From NCBI RefSeq assembly GCF_003576645.1, contig NC_044920.1, positions 4,317,970 through 4,381,969 of the forward strand: a stretch of DNA of 64,000 nt. Reading direction: 5' to 3'. Shown piece by piece: positions 35,715 to 47,471 of this stretch. Each line of letters opens with the position of its first letter. The stretch's first letter is position 1. Position numbers and translations under genes: made by a program. Origin of the DNA: Ipomoea triloba. Lineage: Eukaryota > Streptophyta > Magnoliopsida > Solanales > Convolvulaceae. The notes below the pieces were generated by a model. It ran no database searches. It saw only the letters and a program-made list of their open reading frames with translations, and was not told where the DNA came from.

Positions 35715-36800
35715 AAAGAAGACCGATTAGGTCATTAATGGTCGAATTAATGTGTTACTATTTATAATATAATTCTTTTAAACAAATTTTTTTGTTTGAT
35801 TAGTTACTCTTGAATTAATTGATCTCATTACAAATTATTTTGTTTTTTAATGATAAAGGGCATGTCTGGTTATTGACGGATCCGCCAATTTTGACGTTTT
35901 GACCTCGGTCAAAACACCAAAATTTATGTTTAGTTAGCAGCGATTTGGAGCAGCGGATTGCTCCAAACCGTTGCAAACTCAACCGCTGCTAGCGTTTGAG
36001 TTCGGCGTTTTGGGGAAAATTTGTATTTTCCCCAAAACGCCCTCACTACTAATTTTATAAAAAAAAAATTATTTAATTACTGAAGCCTCTCGCGGCTTCT
36101 CGCAGCGAGAAGAAATTTGGAAGAGGAGCACCGCTCCTCTTATATAGAGGAGCTCAAGTGCTCCTCTTCCAAATTCATTCGATGTGGGATAAAATATCCC
36201 ATATCTGATTTGCAAACCTTTGTCTTCTTTTTTTTTTGTTTTTTTTTTTTAAATAATTTTTTGTTTTGTATTATTATTATTATTATTATTATTGTTGTTG
36301 TTGTTGTTGTTGTTGTAATTGTTATTGTAAATTTTATTTTATATAATAATAATGATAATATGAATGTCCTTTTAGGTCATTTTACATATTAACCGCTAAT
36401 CTAAATAGCTAATTTTATCAAACATCTTTTTACAAACCGCTGATACAATCCGTTGGTCAAATCCGCTAATACAATCCGCTGTTTGATAACCGCTAACACA
36501 ACTCGCTAACGCTAATAGCTAACCGTTGATAACCAAACAAGCCCAAAATCACAGCAAAGATTGTTTAAAAAAAAAAAAAGAAAGGCCGATTAGGTCATTA
36601 ATGGTTGAATTAATGTGTCACTATTTACAATATAATTCTTTTCCCTATTTTGTTTTTTAATGATAAAATCACAACAAAGATTGTTTTAAAAAAAAGGCCG
36701 ATTAGGTCATTAATGTGTCACTATTTACAATATAATTCTTTTAAACAATTTTTTTATTTGATTAGTTACTCTTGAATTGATTGATCTCATTACAAATTAA
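35060..36800. repeat. Four spaced copies of an AT-rich repeat
   Basis: The block containing GGCCGATTAGGTCATTAATG and CACTATTTACAATATAATTC occurs near 35105, 35717, 36585 and 36697. Copies are preceded by TGATAAAATCACAACAAAG and followed by GATTAGTTACTCTTGAATT in the fuller versions. The first copy lies in the loop of the large inverted repeat. The spacing is irregular, so this is a duplicated segment and not a satellite. Confidence 0.7.
35858..36544. mobile_element. TIR element inserted into one copy of the local repeat
   Basis: The ends are GGGCATGTCTGGTTATTGACGG and, inverted, GGGCTTGTTTGGTTATCAACGG. The flanks TGATAAA / AAAATCAC, compared with the uninterrupted TGATAAAATCACAAC at 36661, show an insertion with a 3-bp (AAA) duplication. 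The interior has GCGGTT/AACCGC words, an (ATT)n(GTT)n tract near 36265-36315, and GC-rich CTCGCGGCTTCTCGC. It is similar in style to the elements at 18 and 5310. Confidence 0.75.
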
Positions 36801-39177
36801 TATATAATTTACATAATAATTAAATATAAAAATACCGATTATATTATAAACTCAATAATTTTGTAAAAGAATGTAGTGTTATTACTTTATTTGATGGTAT
36901 AGTTAGTGCAATGAAAAGGTCATGTGATATACCAAACATGTTGGTACACGATAATTGGTTGAGTTGAGTCAGAAGAATTAAAAATTAAAAATTCGAAATA
37001 ACAATTCGAAAACATTAAGGGAAATAAAATCTCTCTGGCCATATTGTTTTATTGAATATTGCTTAATTGTATATTGTTTTATTTAATAGGAATAAAATCA
37101 TGGTCATGTTTGGTCATATTGTTTTATTTTGTATTTATTGTTATGCATTTTTTTTGTTAGTATGCTGCCTATTTATTTTTTAAGTTTTTTTTTTTTTCAG
37201 CTTTTTGCTTGGTTTTAAATTTCATGATCTTTCATGGGAACTTGCATTCATTTACAAATCCCGAAAGAGTTTTTCGTTAAATTCAACAAACTCTTCAAGG
37301 AAGGAGATCTGTATGATATTCGTAATTTCATTGTGCAAACGTGTCGCATGAGGTTTAAGTCATGTGAGCATACCACACTCTGTTCCTCCTCCTTTCTTAC
37401 CTCCTGTGTTCGTTGCCTTGTTCTTGTTCGTCGGGTTTCATAGTTTGAGTGTTCAAACTTGAAGCGGTAGCTTGTTTTATCTTAGGAAACCTAGGCTACA
37501 ACGCTCCTAGCACCAAAGAATGTAGCAAATAAGGTTTTAAGGACAATGTAGTGATTACACGACTAAAGCTTACAACGTACCAGATCATCCTTCACCCTTG
37601 TGCTTGTTATTTTTTTAGAAATATTATTTTCGTAGTAATATTTCGTAACACTATTGACCAGTCGAGATCCTCTCTGATTTCCCTTATTGACTCTTCATCA
37701 ATACGATAAAACACCCGAAACTTCGAAGTTGCTCAAATCACCTCTGCAGCACACCAAGACTCCAAGAGGGTAGAGTTCAATTTTTGTCATACATTCTTTT
37801 GATCAAGTTTGGTAGAGTTCAATTATTGTCAATACTTTTTAGGTCGAGTTCGTCGCACATGATCTTTTTAATGCGATTCACTTTTTGTGTATGGTTTGTA
37901 GGCTGTTACACAAAAATGATGTTTACCTAATTCACACCTTTGACTTATGGTTGCGATAATTTTTCATCGTCACAAAAAGAGGGGGTGGGGAAAGAAGTTT
38001 CATTGTAACCCTCAAGTTGAATGGCTGCTTGAGTGATCATTTTGGGTTAAACAATGAAGTCATTGCCATTACAATTAATACATGACCCCTTGGCCTTGAT
38101 AGGCACAAAAAAATAGTATTAAAAAGGCACTATAGATATTGCCCTTCCATAAAATGAGCTTATGGTAGGGATTACACCCTTTTTGTGCAGCACTATTTCT
38201 TGAGGAAATTAAAGAAATCAACAAACTATAAAATAGTCTTTTCAAAAAAAATAAAACAGTTAGAAACTAATTATTACACTTTTTGATATACATCACATCC
38301 AACATTGAGTTAGCTTTTGATTTGCGAGAATGTTCGCAACTACCTAAATGTGCATTTTGTGTGAAGTCAGTCTTATAACTCTAGTCGAATTTGAAACATT
38401 ATATGGTTACCAAATATTGAGTTAGCTTGATATTTAAATGCAGATAATTATAAATAAATTGCATACAAATAGATCAAAGTAAATAAAAAGAGTTTTTGTA
38501 CAATAAACATTTTGTTTAATTTAATCTATTTACTTTTATTTTGATAATTCATTTTATGTGCTTACTGTTACTTTGACATTTGTTTCCATCAATTTCAATA
38601 TTTTTATTTTTAAAAAATTAATATTTTTTTAAATGACAAGAATGCATGATAGAGATGCTAACTAATTATCAACAATTTGTTGCACATCACAAGCTCATGC
38701 TATACATTTGGTAAGAGTTTGTGGCATTTCTATTTGTTATATAATTAATTTTCAAATAATTATATCTTATATAAAAGGCCCCAAACTTCTTTCTATAGAG
38801 AAAAAAAATGAAAATATTTTTCCTAGAAGCTATGATGAGCTAGCACCCCCTCCCTGCCATATGGTGATAGGTTTTCATTTATCTCCATTATGGCCTCCAG
38901 GCTATTGCAAGATTTCAACTAAATCTAATCAAACAAAAATCAGAGAAGATCTCAAAAGTTGTGTAGTGGGACTTAATATTTCCTATGGATTACATTTGTT
39001 CACAAAATTTATTATATTAGTTAAAAATGTATGAATATAAAGAATTTTTATATTGTACAATCAAACACAAATATATACAAACTCAAGAGTCAAATATATA
39101 TAATGGTTTGTTACAGTCAGAAACATTGTTTTTAAAAAAATGCGATGACATTTTCGTATAACTGAACAGATATTACA
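36800..39177. other. Gene-free AT-rich stretch with a dispersed repeat
   Basis: No gene is supported. The segment 37400-37700 is the second copy of the dispersed repeat found at 11630-11930 (same order and orientation). Other open frames are short, isolated and without family features. Confidence 0.4.
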
Positions 39178-39260
39178 AAAACAGCCTCTAATGAGGCTCA
39201 ATCTCATGACCTCCCATATGGAAGAATCACTACATGTCATCTGAGGACAAAGTGTTCTAC
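39178..39260 (-). mobile_element. SINE fragment (decayed)
   Basis: On the minus strand the piece reads ..CATATGGGAGGTCATGAGATTGAGCCTCA.., matching the B-box half of the SINE at 8304 (GGGAGGTCATGGGTTCGAGCCTCA) with changes. The A-box half is degenerate and no flanking duplication is visible. Confidence 0.5.
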
Positions 39261-39363
39261 CAATAACAGCTAAAAAGAACATTTGCATATGTAAAAAATG
39301 ACTAAGTACAAATCTAAAAAATATTATTAATTAAATTTAATTAATCATACCAATTAATTCATG

Positions 39364-39715
39364 TATCTGCGAAATGGTTACTATATATCCACATTGCTAA
39401 TAGTCTAGCTCTTGCCAATGTTTTTCACCATTTATTGTCTTCTCTACTACTTCTTGCCACTGTGTTTTACAAAACTTATTTTTCCCTAATTCATGGATTT
39501 TGATTTTTCTTTTCTCCCCAAGCATACATGTACTAAGTCAATACAGAGAAAGGGAAGAGAGGGAGGTGGGTTTTTGGGGGGGGGGGGGGGGGNGGTCCAA
39601 TCTGGATGAAGAGTTTGTAGTAGTAACATGTTTTACCAAGAAACCATTCACAATGAAAAGAGAAAAGGGATTTTTACATGTTGACTTTTATACTAATAAA
39701 TAGGAAAAGTGTCAA
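39364..39715. repeat. Second copy of the MAM33 3'-flanking sequence (empty site)
   Basis: 39364-39580 matches 32021-32240 (CTAGCTCTTGCCAATGTTTT, TTTTCTCCCCAAGCATACAT). 39597-39710 matches 33803-33900 (GTAACATGTTTTACCAAG, AAACCATTCACAATGAAAAG). In the first location a 1.5-kb TIR element separates the two halves; here they are joined by a T/G homopolymer containing an N. It represents the pre-insertion arrangement. Confidence 0.75.
39593..39593. other. Single N after a poly-G run (assembly ambiguity)
   Basis: A run of about 17 G ends in one N. The true length of the homopolymer is unknown. Confidence 0.95.
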
Positions 39716-39958
39716 ATTGTCCCGCTAAGTCATTCGGATAGTGCAATTAAGTCCCTTAAGTAAAAGAAAAAAAAGCTCCATTCGCATCTCCTAAACCTGT
39801 AAAATAGTACAATTGAGTCCAAAAAAACTTGTATAGTAGGTTAAGTCATTCACATTTCGACATGTGTCACTTTTAATTTTATTTTTATTTTAAAAAATAC
39901 TTTTTATTAGTTCTCAAAAAAAACTTTTTATTTATTTATTAAGTTATTAAAAAAATAA

Positions 39959-40324
39959 GGAAAAAGTGTCAAATAGACCACTGAACTTCTTACTTTTGTG
40001 CAATTGGGTCACTAAACTTAAAAAGTGTGCAATTGAACCATCGAACAAACAAAATTTATGCAATTGGAACATTTTTTAAAAATTTCCGGTAAAATCCGAT
40101 TATATTACTTACATGTATGTATTAAGAATTACATTTTTCTCTACCATACTAGTTGAGAGTCAATATTGACATGTTTTTAATTCAAATTGAATTTTAAAAA
40201 ATTTAGAAAAATGTTCTAATTGCACATATTTTACTGGTTTAATGGTTGGATTACACACTTTTTAAGTTTAATGACCCAATTACACAAAAGTAACAAATTC
40301 AGTGACCTATTTGACACTTTTTTC
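39959..40324. mobile_element. MULE-like MITE (366 bp) with long inverted arms
   Basis: The arms of about 120 bp start GGAAAAAGTGTCAAATAGACC on the left and GAAAAAAGTGTCAAATAGGTC on the right (reverse strand). They share TTACTTTTGTG and AAACTTAAAAAGTGTG. The right flank is an (AAT)n microsatellite, so a target duplication cannot be resolved. A truncated relative starts at about 39711 (GAAAAGTGTCAAATTGTCC). Confidence 0.7.
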
Positions 40325-40326
40325 AA

Positions 40327-40360
<34 letters not shown>

Positions 40361-40504
40361 CTCGAAGTCCTATATTTGCTGGTTTTTGAATTCCTTTATA
40401 TAACAGTTATAATAGCTTCCAACCTTTTCGTGTTCTTAAGTCTCAAATCGATTTTCTTTAAATATTCCCATTTATTGACTCTCAGTGTAATTATTATATC
40501 ATAC

Positions 40505-41452
40505 TAGTATTTTCACTCGTGCGTTGCACGGAATGGATTTGTTATAATATTTAAAGAATATTTGGATCAATATACAATTATATATATTATAACATCGAAT
40601 ATTATATAGCGCAATTGATGAAATTGATTGGATCGATTATGTTTTCTGATGTTTTCCTTTGAATTAGAACAAATAATTGTCCAATTACCCGGGCGTGGAT
40701 AAATTTTTTTTATTATATATTGAGATAATAAAAATAAAGATGAAATTATAAAAAACTCTAATATTGAACGTGTACATTTATTTGATTATAAGATTAGTAC
40801 AAAAATATTACTCAATTAATTGAATAATATATGACTTGTTTGTCTAAAATTATCTTAAAAAGATCTATAAGTAATATGACTTATATAATTATATTATTAC
40901 TAAAATAAATATGAGAAAATGAGAAATAAATTATTATAAAAATAAATTCAACGACCAATGCTTAACTTAATTATCATAATAATTATTAGGCAATTACACT
41001 AGTATTCATTTTCCCCATATTGCATTTAGTTTTATCTTCCTCCTCGTCTAACAACCCATCTACCCCACTGAGGCTCAAACCCATGACCTCCCACTAGGGA
41101 GAATCACTTCATGCCACTTGACCACAAGGCATTTGGCGTTCAATTAATTTTTTTAAAGTTTAAATAACTTAGAGTTTTCAAAAGGAAAGTATAATTAACT
41201 ATTAAAGTTTTTAAATAATTTTCAGTCAATTAGTAATATCCTTTTCTTTTCCCGATAAATGATTTTACTTTTATTAATAGTGTTGATACATGAGTATACA
41301 TATTATCAATTTATAGATATTAGTTAATTTCTATTTTACATTTTCTTAACAAATAAGCTTTATTAATTATTTGACCAATAAAATATTTCATTAATTGACT
41401 ACAAAAGTTTAGGCGTGGAATGAAATAGGAGGATTTTACTTTTATATATAGT
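40505..41452. mobile_element. Candidate Helitron-like or unclassified element
   Basis: It begins near ACTAGTATTTTCACTCGTGCG with a short hairpin (CGTGCGTTGCACG, 40518-40530). It may end at TATATATAGTATAGA (about 41452), a string that also recurs at 42513, 44340 and 46640. I have seen this start/end pairing as a common plant repeat, but the class is uncertain. A SINE fragment lies inside it. Confidence 0.3.
41044..41132 (-). mobile_element. SINE fragment
   Basis: On the minus strand: CTTGTGGTCAAGTGGCATGA (A-box region), then GGGAGGTCATGGGTTTGAGC (B box) and CTCAGTGGGG. It is the same family as the element at 8304. No flanking duplication was identified. Confidence 0.7.
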
Positions 41453-41628
41453 ATAGAATATAGATTACGATCTTTTTATATTTTAAATCAATTAGTAATA
41501 TCATTTTTCTCGGAATAATGGTCAAATAAACCACTGAACTACACACAAAACTGCAGTTAGGCCATCGAACTCAAAAAGAATGCAATTGGATTCCTGAACT
41601 ATATAAACTCATGCAATTAAGTACAAAT

Positions 41629-41796
41629 TGACATGTTTTCAAAAAAAAAAGTCTGCAATTAAGTACAAATTGACATGTTTTCAAAAAAAAAAGTCCAAAT
41701 TTAAGTACAAATTGACATGTTTTCAAAAAAAAAAGTCCAAATTGACCTACAAATTGACATGTTTTCAAAAAAAAAAGTCCAAATTGACCTATTTAC
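41629..41796. repeat. Four tandem copies of a 42-bp unit
   Basis: The units start TGACATGTTTTCAAAAAAAA at 41629, 41671, 41713 and 41755 (exact 42-bp spacing). The array sits at the left edge of the 1.8-kb duplicated block. Confidence 0.9.
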
Positions 41797-43571
41797 CTAC
41801 AATTGTGATGACATGGTGGTTACTAATTTTAAAATAAACTTTTAAAATAATTTTAATTGAAATAATTAAATAATAATAATAATAATAATAATAATAATTA
41901 AAAAAAAACAGACGTCTCCAGCAGTTCTTCTATTTTTTTAAATTTTTTTAATTATTAGTGCCGATTGTTATGTGTAAATTAATATCAGGCAACCTTATCT
42001 AGGAAAAATGAAAAGAATTACGTAGTAATATTTACCTAATTTTCGTTCCATTTTTAATTGATGATGTAGAATATTATTATTGAAATATTTCCGTTTCATT
42101 TTTAATTTCCATTCCTTTTTTAATTTATCTTTAATATTGTTTATAATATGCCTTTATTATTTATGATGTAGAATGTTTTCCTTTTTTAATTAAATTTCAA
42201 TGATATGACCATTTCCTTTTTCATTTTAGTTAATTATGGATATTTTTTTTATTTACAGTCAATTATTAATATTCATTTCCTTTTATATATTCAATCAATT
42301 AGTAACATCAGATTCATTTTTAGTCGATTTTTTTTTATTTTCAGTTAATTAGTCAATTAGAATAATAGATCCACTGGTATTTTTACCTAATTTCTGTTCT
42401 ATTTTTAATTAATGATGTAGAATATTATTATTGAAATATTTTCATTCTATTTTTAATTTACCTTTACTATTGTTTAAAATTTAAAATATGCCTTTACTAT
42501 TCTTATATTTTTATATATAGTATAGATTAATATTATGCTAATTATGACGTCCATGTATTATGAATAAGTATGGTAATTAAGGAGTATATATTATAATTAA
42601 AAAATAATGTATATTTTAATTTCGTTTAATTATGGACGTAATATGTGTATGTTTAATTTTCTTTAATTTTATCCGTAATATATATGTGTATGTTTAATTT
42701 TCTTTAATTATGTCCGTAATATGTGTACCATTAATTTCTTTAATTGATTAGATAAAATTACGACAAGTATAAAAAGCCGTTTAATAAAAGTATAATGTTT
42801 GAACTAATTTCTCAATGACCATAATTATTAAGATTTTATTCCAAAGTAACCATTAGCATAATTTTATATGTGTAATAATCTGTGAATTGAAATAATTTAC
42901 ATAATTGTATGGACGTAATAATATGTGAATTAGCATAATAATACGTGAATTGAAATAATTATCATAATTTTGTTAATCTCCTCTAATTATGGATGTAATA
43001 TGTGTATTATCAATTTCGTTAACTGATTTGATAAAATTTATATTACGGACAACAATATTAATTCATTAGTTGTCATAATTTTTAAGATTTTATTCAAAAG
43101 TAATCAAATGAAATGCACAGGTAATTGACATTATCTGAAGTAAAAATATATAAAATTATTGTAAGAATGAAATCTCTATGTTTAATGACCATAATAAATT
43201 TAGATGTTAAATATAGTGTAATTACCACGGATTATTTAGATGGTAAATAGTATATGGTAATTACCTATATAGATTAGCATATTAAACGGATTAACATATG
43301 GAACAATGTTATAAAAAAGGAAGGAAGCCTTTTAGATAAAATATATTAGGAATAATATCAATTAAATAAAATATCATAGGAATTTCTCAATTCTATATTT
43401 ATAATTACCTTTATAAATAGATTTAATAGGAAAATTTAGTTACAAACTTATATTAAGAGTCATGGATTATTATTATTATTATTATATTATTATTATTAGG
43501 AAAATTATATTAAGAATTTTAGATTATTATTACTACGGAGTATTATATTATTATTATTATTATTATATTAA
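41748..43571. repeat. 1.8-kb direct repeat, copy 1
   Basis: Every line I compared is identical to 43575-45398 at a constant offset of 1827, including long (AAT)n and (ATT)n tracts. The block is AT-rich and carries no gene. See copy 2 and the N at 43572. Confidence 0.9.
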
Positions 43572-43572
43572 N
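43572..43572. other. Single N between two identical blocks (assembly join)
   Basis: The N lies exactly at the boundary between the two identical 1.8-kb copies, which suggests a join of overlapping contigs. Confidence 0.9.
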
Positions 43573-43574
43573 AG

Positions 43575-45398
43575 TACAAATTGACATGTTTTCAAAAAAA
43601 AAAGTCCAAATTGACCTATTTACCTACAATTGTGATGACATGGTGGTTACTAATTTTAAAATAAACTTTTAAAATAATTTTAATTGAAATAATTAAATAA
43701 TAATAATAATAATAATAATAATAATTAAAAAAAAACAGACGTCTCCAGCAGTTCTTCTATTTTTTTAAATTTTTTTAATTATTAGTGCCGATTGTTATGT
43801 GTAAATTAATATCAGGCAACCTTATCTAGGAAAAATGAAAAGAATTACGTAGTAATATTTACCTAATTTTCGTTCCATTTTTAATTGATGATGTAGAATA
43901 TTATTATTGAAATATTTCCGTTTCATTTTTAATTTCCATTCCTTTTTTAATTTATCTTTAATATTGTTTATAATATGCCTTTATTATTTATGATGTAGAA
44001 TGTTTTCCTTTTTTAATTAAATTTCAATGATATGACCATTTCCTTTTTCATTTTAGTTAATTATGGATATTTTTTTTATTTACAGTCAATTATTAATATT
44101 CATTTCCTTTTATATATTCAATCAATTAGTAACATCAGATTCATTTTTAGTCGATTTTTTTTTATTTTCAGTTAATTAGTCAATTAGAATAATAGATCCA
44201 CTGGTATTTTTACCTAATTTCTGTTCTATTTTTAATTAATGATGTAGAATATTATTATTGAAATATTTTCATTCTATTTTTAATTTACCTTTACTATTGT
44301 TTAAAATTTAAAATATGCCTTTACTATTCTTATATTTTTATATATAGTATAGATTAATATTATGCTAATTATGACGTCCATGTATTATGAATAAGTATGG
44401 TAATTAAGGAGTATATATTATAATTAAAAAATAATGTATATTTTAATTTCGTTTAATTATGGACGTAATATGTGTATGTTTAATTTTCTTTAATTTTATC
44501 CGTAATATATATGTGTATGTTTAATTTTCTTTAATTATGTCCGTAATATGTGTACCATTAATTTCTTTAATTGATTAGATAAAATTACGACAAGTATAAA
44601 AAGCCGTTTAATAAAAGTATAATGTTTGAACTAATTTCTCAATGACCATAATTATTAAGATTTTATTCCAAAGTAACCATTAGCATAATTTTATATGTGT
44701 AATAATCTGTGAATTGAAATAATTTACATAATTGTATGGACGTAATAATATGTGAATTAGCATAATAATACGTGAATTGAAATAATTATCATAATTTTGT
44801 TAATCTCCTCTAATTATGGATGTAATATGTGTATTATCAATTTCGTTAACTGATTTGATAAAATTTATATTACGGACAACAATATTAATTCATTAGTTGT
44901 CATAATTTTTAAGATTTTATTCAAAAGTAATCAAATGAAATGCACAGGTAATTGACATTATCTGAAGTAAAAATATATAAAATTATTGTAAGAATGAAAT
45001 CTCTATGTTTAATGACCATAATAAATTTAGATGTTAAATATAGTGTAATTACCACGGATTATTTAGATGGTAAATAGTATATGGTAATTACCTATATAGA
45101 TTAGCATATTAAACGGATTAACATATGGAACAATGTTATAAAAAAGGAAGGAAGCCTTTTAGATAAAATATATTAGGAATAATATCAATTAAATAAAATA
45201 TCATAGGAATTTCTCAATTCTATATTTATAATTACCTTTATAAATAGATTTAATAGGAAAATTTAGTTACAAACTTATATTAAGAGTCATGGATTATTAT
45301 TATTATTATTATATTATTATTATTAGGAAAATTATATTAAGAATTTTAGATTATTATTACTACGGAGTATTATATTATTATTATTATTATTATATTAA
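43575..45398. repeat. 1.8-kb direct repeat, copy 2
   Basis: Same sequence as 41748-43571. After 45398 the sequence continues into unique DNA (CATAATAGATTTTAAATCG), whereas copy 1 stops at the N. Low-complexity open frames here are not genes. Confidence 0.9.
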
Positions 45399-46713
45399 CA
45401 TAATAGATTTTAAATCGACGCTACAAAATTTAATATTATTATTTCATTTATTCAAGTATAGTAATCATCATTTTTTAACTAATAAGTGTGAATTAGTATT
45501 GTGTAATTAATGATAAAGATTAATAATAATTGGAATCAACAATCAATGATACAATGACCCATGTTTAGCTTCCAATGCACCATTTTTTATAAAATGAAGA
45601 ATTGGAATGGTAAAACGAACAATTGGAATGAATAATTGAGGATTTATTCAAGTATAGTAACCACCATTTTTACCAAATTACATAAGCATCCGTAAATGGG
45701 GAAGATCAAGATTGCAAATTCTACAATATATAGATGAGCATCCGTAGATTGCTAGTTATTTTGCACAGTACAACTAAAAAGATGGGATAGTTAAATAAGG
45801 TATTATCATTCAAAATCTTGTAATACAAAGTTACAATACAATGTTTTTCCATTAGAAATTACCAATCAAAGTAATGTGATTAAAATATATAATTATAGAA
45901 AACATTTGATTGTTCACTACAATTACTCTGAAAATTGTAATTTTACATACGTGATACGCCCATGGCAAAATTGGCCTAGCTACTTGAAACCTTATCAGCA
46001 AAAATTAAAGCATATTGAGCTGTTAAAATCAAACTAAATCACAGTACTACAAAATACTCTATGGAATGCATACTACACCATAAGGATCTCCAACATGTAG
46101 AATGAATCAACTAAAAATTAAATCATACCGCATACCATAACAATTCTACACGTGTTAAAGTTCTTCGACTTCGTAGAATTACAAATTATAGATCTCTAAC
46201 TAATAGTGAGAGCACAAATATTGGTACGTTTGAGAGAAGAGTCATTTCTCATCATTATATAGTGGAGGATAAACATAATATGGAAGATTTTTCAAAAGGA
46301 AAGTATAATTAATTTTAATTTTATGTAAATATAGATGATTGACATGTAAAAATTTTACTACAATATTATATAATTTTTTCATTCTAATATAGTTAATTAC
46401 ATGTCAATTATATAAATATATATAGATATATAGATATAGATTATCATATCACTAATCACCAATCACCAATCACCAATTAATTAATTAATATCAATATCAA
46501 TCTATATAAATATAAATATTAATATATAACAATATTACCATATCATAAAATAATAAAATAATAAATAAATAAAATAAATGATTTTACCAAAATACCCCTA
46601 AGTTTTGGGGGGAAAATTTGGGAGGGGGAAATTGTTTTTATATATAGTATAGATTGGAATAAAGTCAAATAGGTCACTAAATTGCACACCAAACTACAAT
46701 TAGGCCATTCAAT

Positions 46714-46777
<64 letters not shown>

Positions 46778-47466
46778 GGTCCCTGAACAACCCAAACTCA
46801 TACAATTCAATCCAAAATGACTTGTTTACATGAAAGCATATTGACGTGGCAATTACTAATTTTAAAAATAAATTTTAAAAATAATTTTAAATAAAATAAA
46901 TTTTTTTTTTTTAAAAAAACAAGAATTGTCGGAGACTATTCGTCTCCAGCAAGAGTCATCTCCGCGGCTGGAGATAAGCTGGTCGGAGATGATTTGTCTC
47001 CGCCAATTTTTTTGTTTTTTTTTGTGCTATAAATGCCACTTGTCCATTTTGCACTAAAGATTTGATTTTGGAAAAAATTATTAAATTACACTGCCGAAGG
47101 TTTCAGTGCTATTTCACTTCATCTCGAGAAAATAGTTGTGTTAAACACAATCTTGAGCGACAAACTTGGCTAAAAAAACGTTAACAAGAATCGATCTTGT
47201 AACCATTTATTTACGATAATCATATTCCACTCATTTGGTGTTTCCTTTTAGTATTCTATTTTATTTTATTTTATTTTAGGGTATTTTTAACTTATTTTTT
47301 TTTTGTCATAGTGTCATATTAGCCTTCGTCAAATAGCATGTTAAACTTATTTCTAGTAGGTATATCATGAATTACTAGTGATATTTATCATTTGTATTTC
47401 ATTGTTCTTGTATTTATATAGAGAGAGACAGCTGAGCAAAACTTAATATTGTTAGTTTATTAGAGC
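45399..47466. other. Gene-free AT-rich region with CT/TA microsatellite
   Basis: No gene is recognised. A (CT)n(TA)n microsatellite lies at about 46715-46772 inside a repeat related to the block at 41515-41900 (GTCAAATAGGTCACTAAATTG and TGGCAATTACTAATTTTAAA words). Around 46930-47010 are several short CGGAGA / TCTCCG inverted words. Confidence 0.4.
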
Positions 47467-47471
47467 AACAA

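Noticed and set aside
41629..41796. Regularly spaced repeats resembling a CRISPR array
   Set aside because: The 42-bp units are contiguous tandem copies with no unique spacers, in a plant nuclear context; a CRISPR array is not plausible.
45289..45510. 73-codon frame rich in Tyr and Ile
   Set aside because: Derived from (ATT)n/(TTA)n repeats at the end of the duplicated block.
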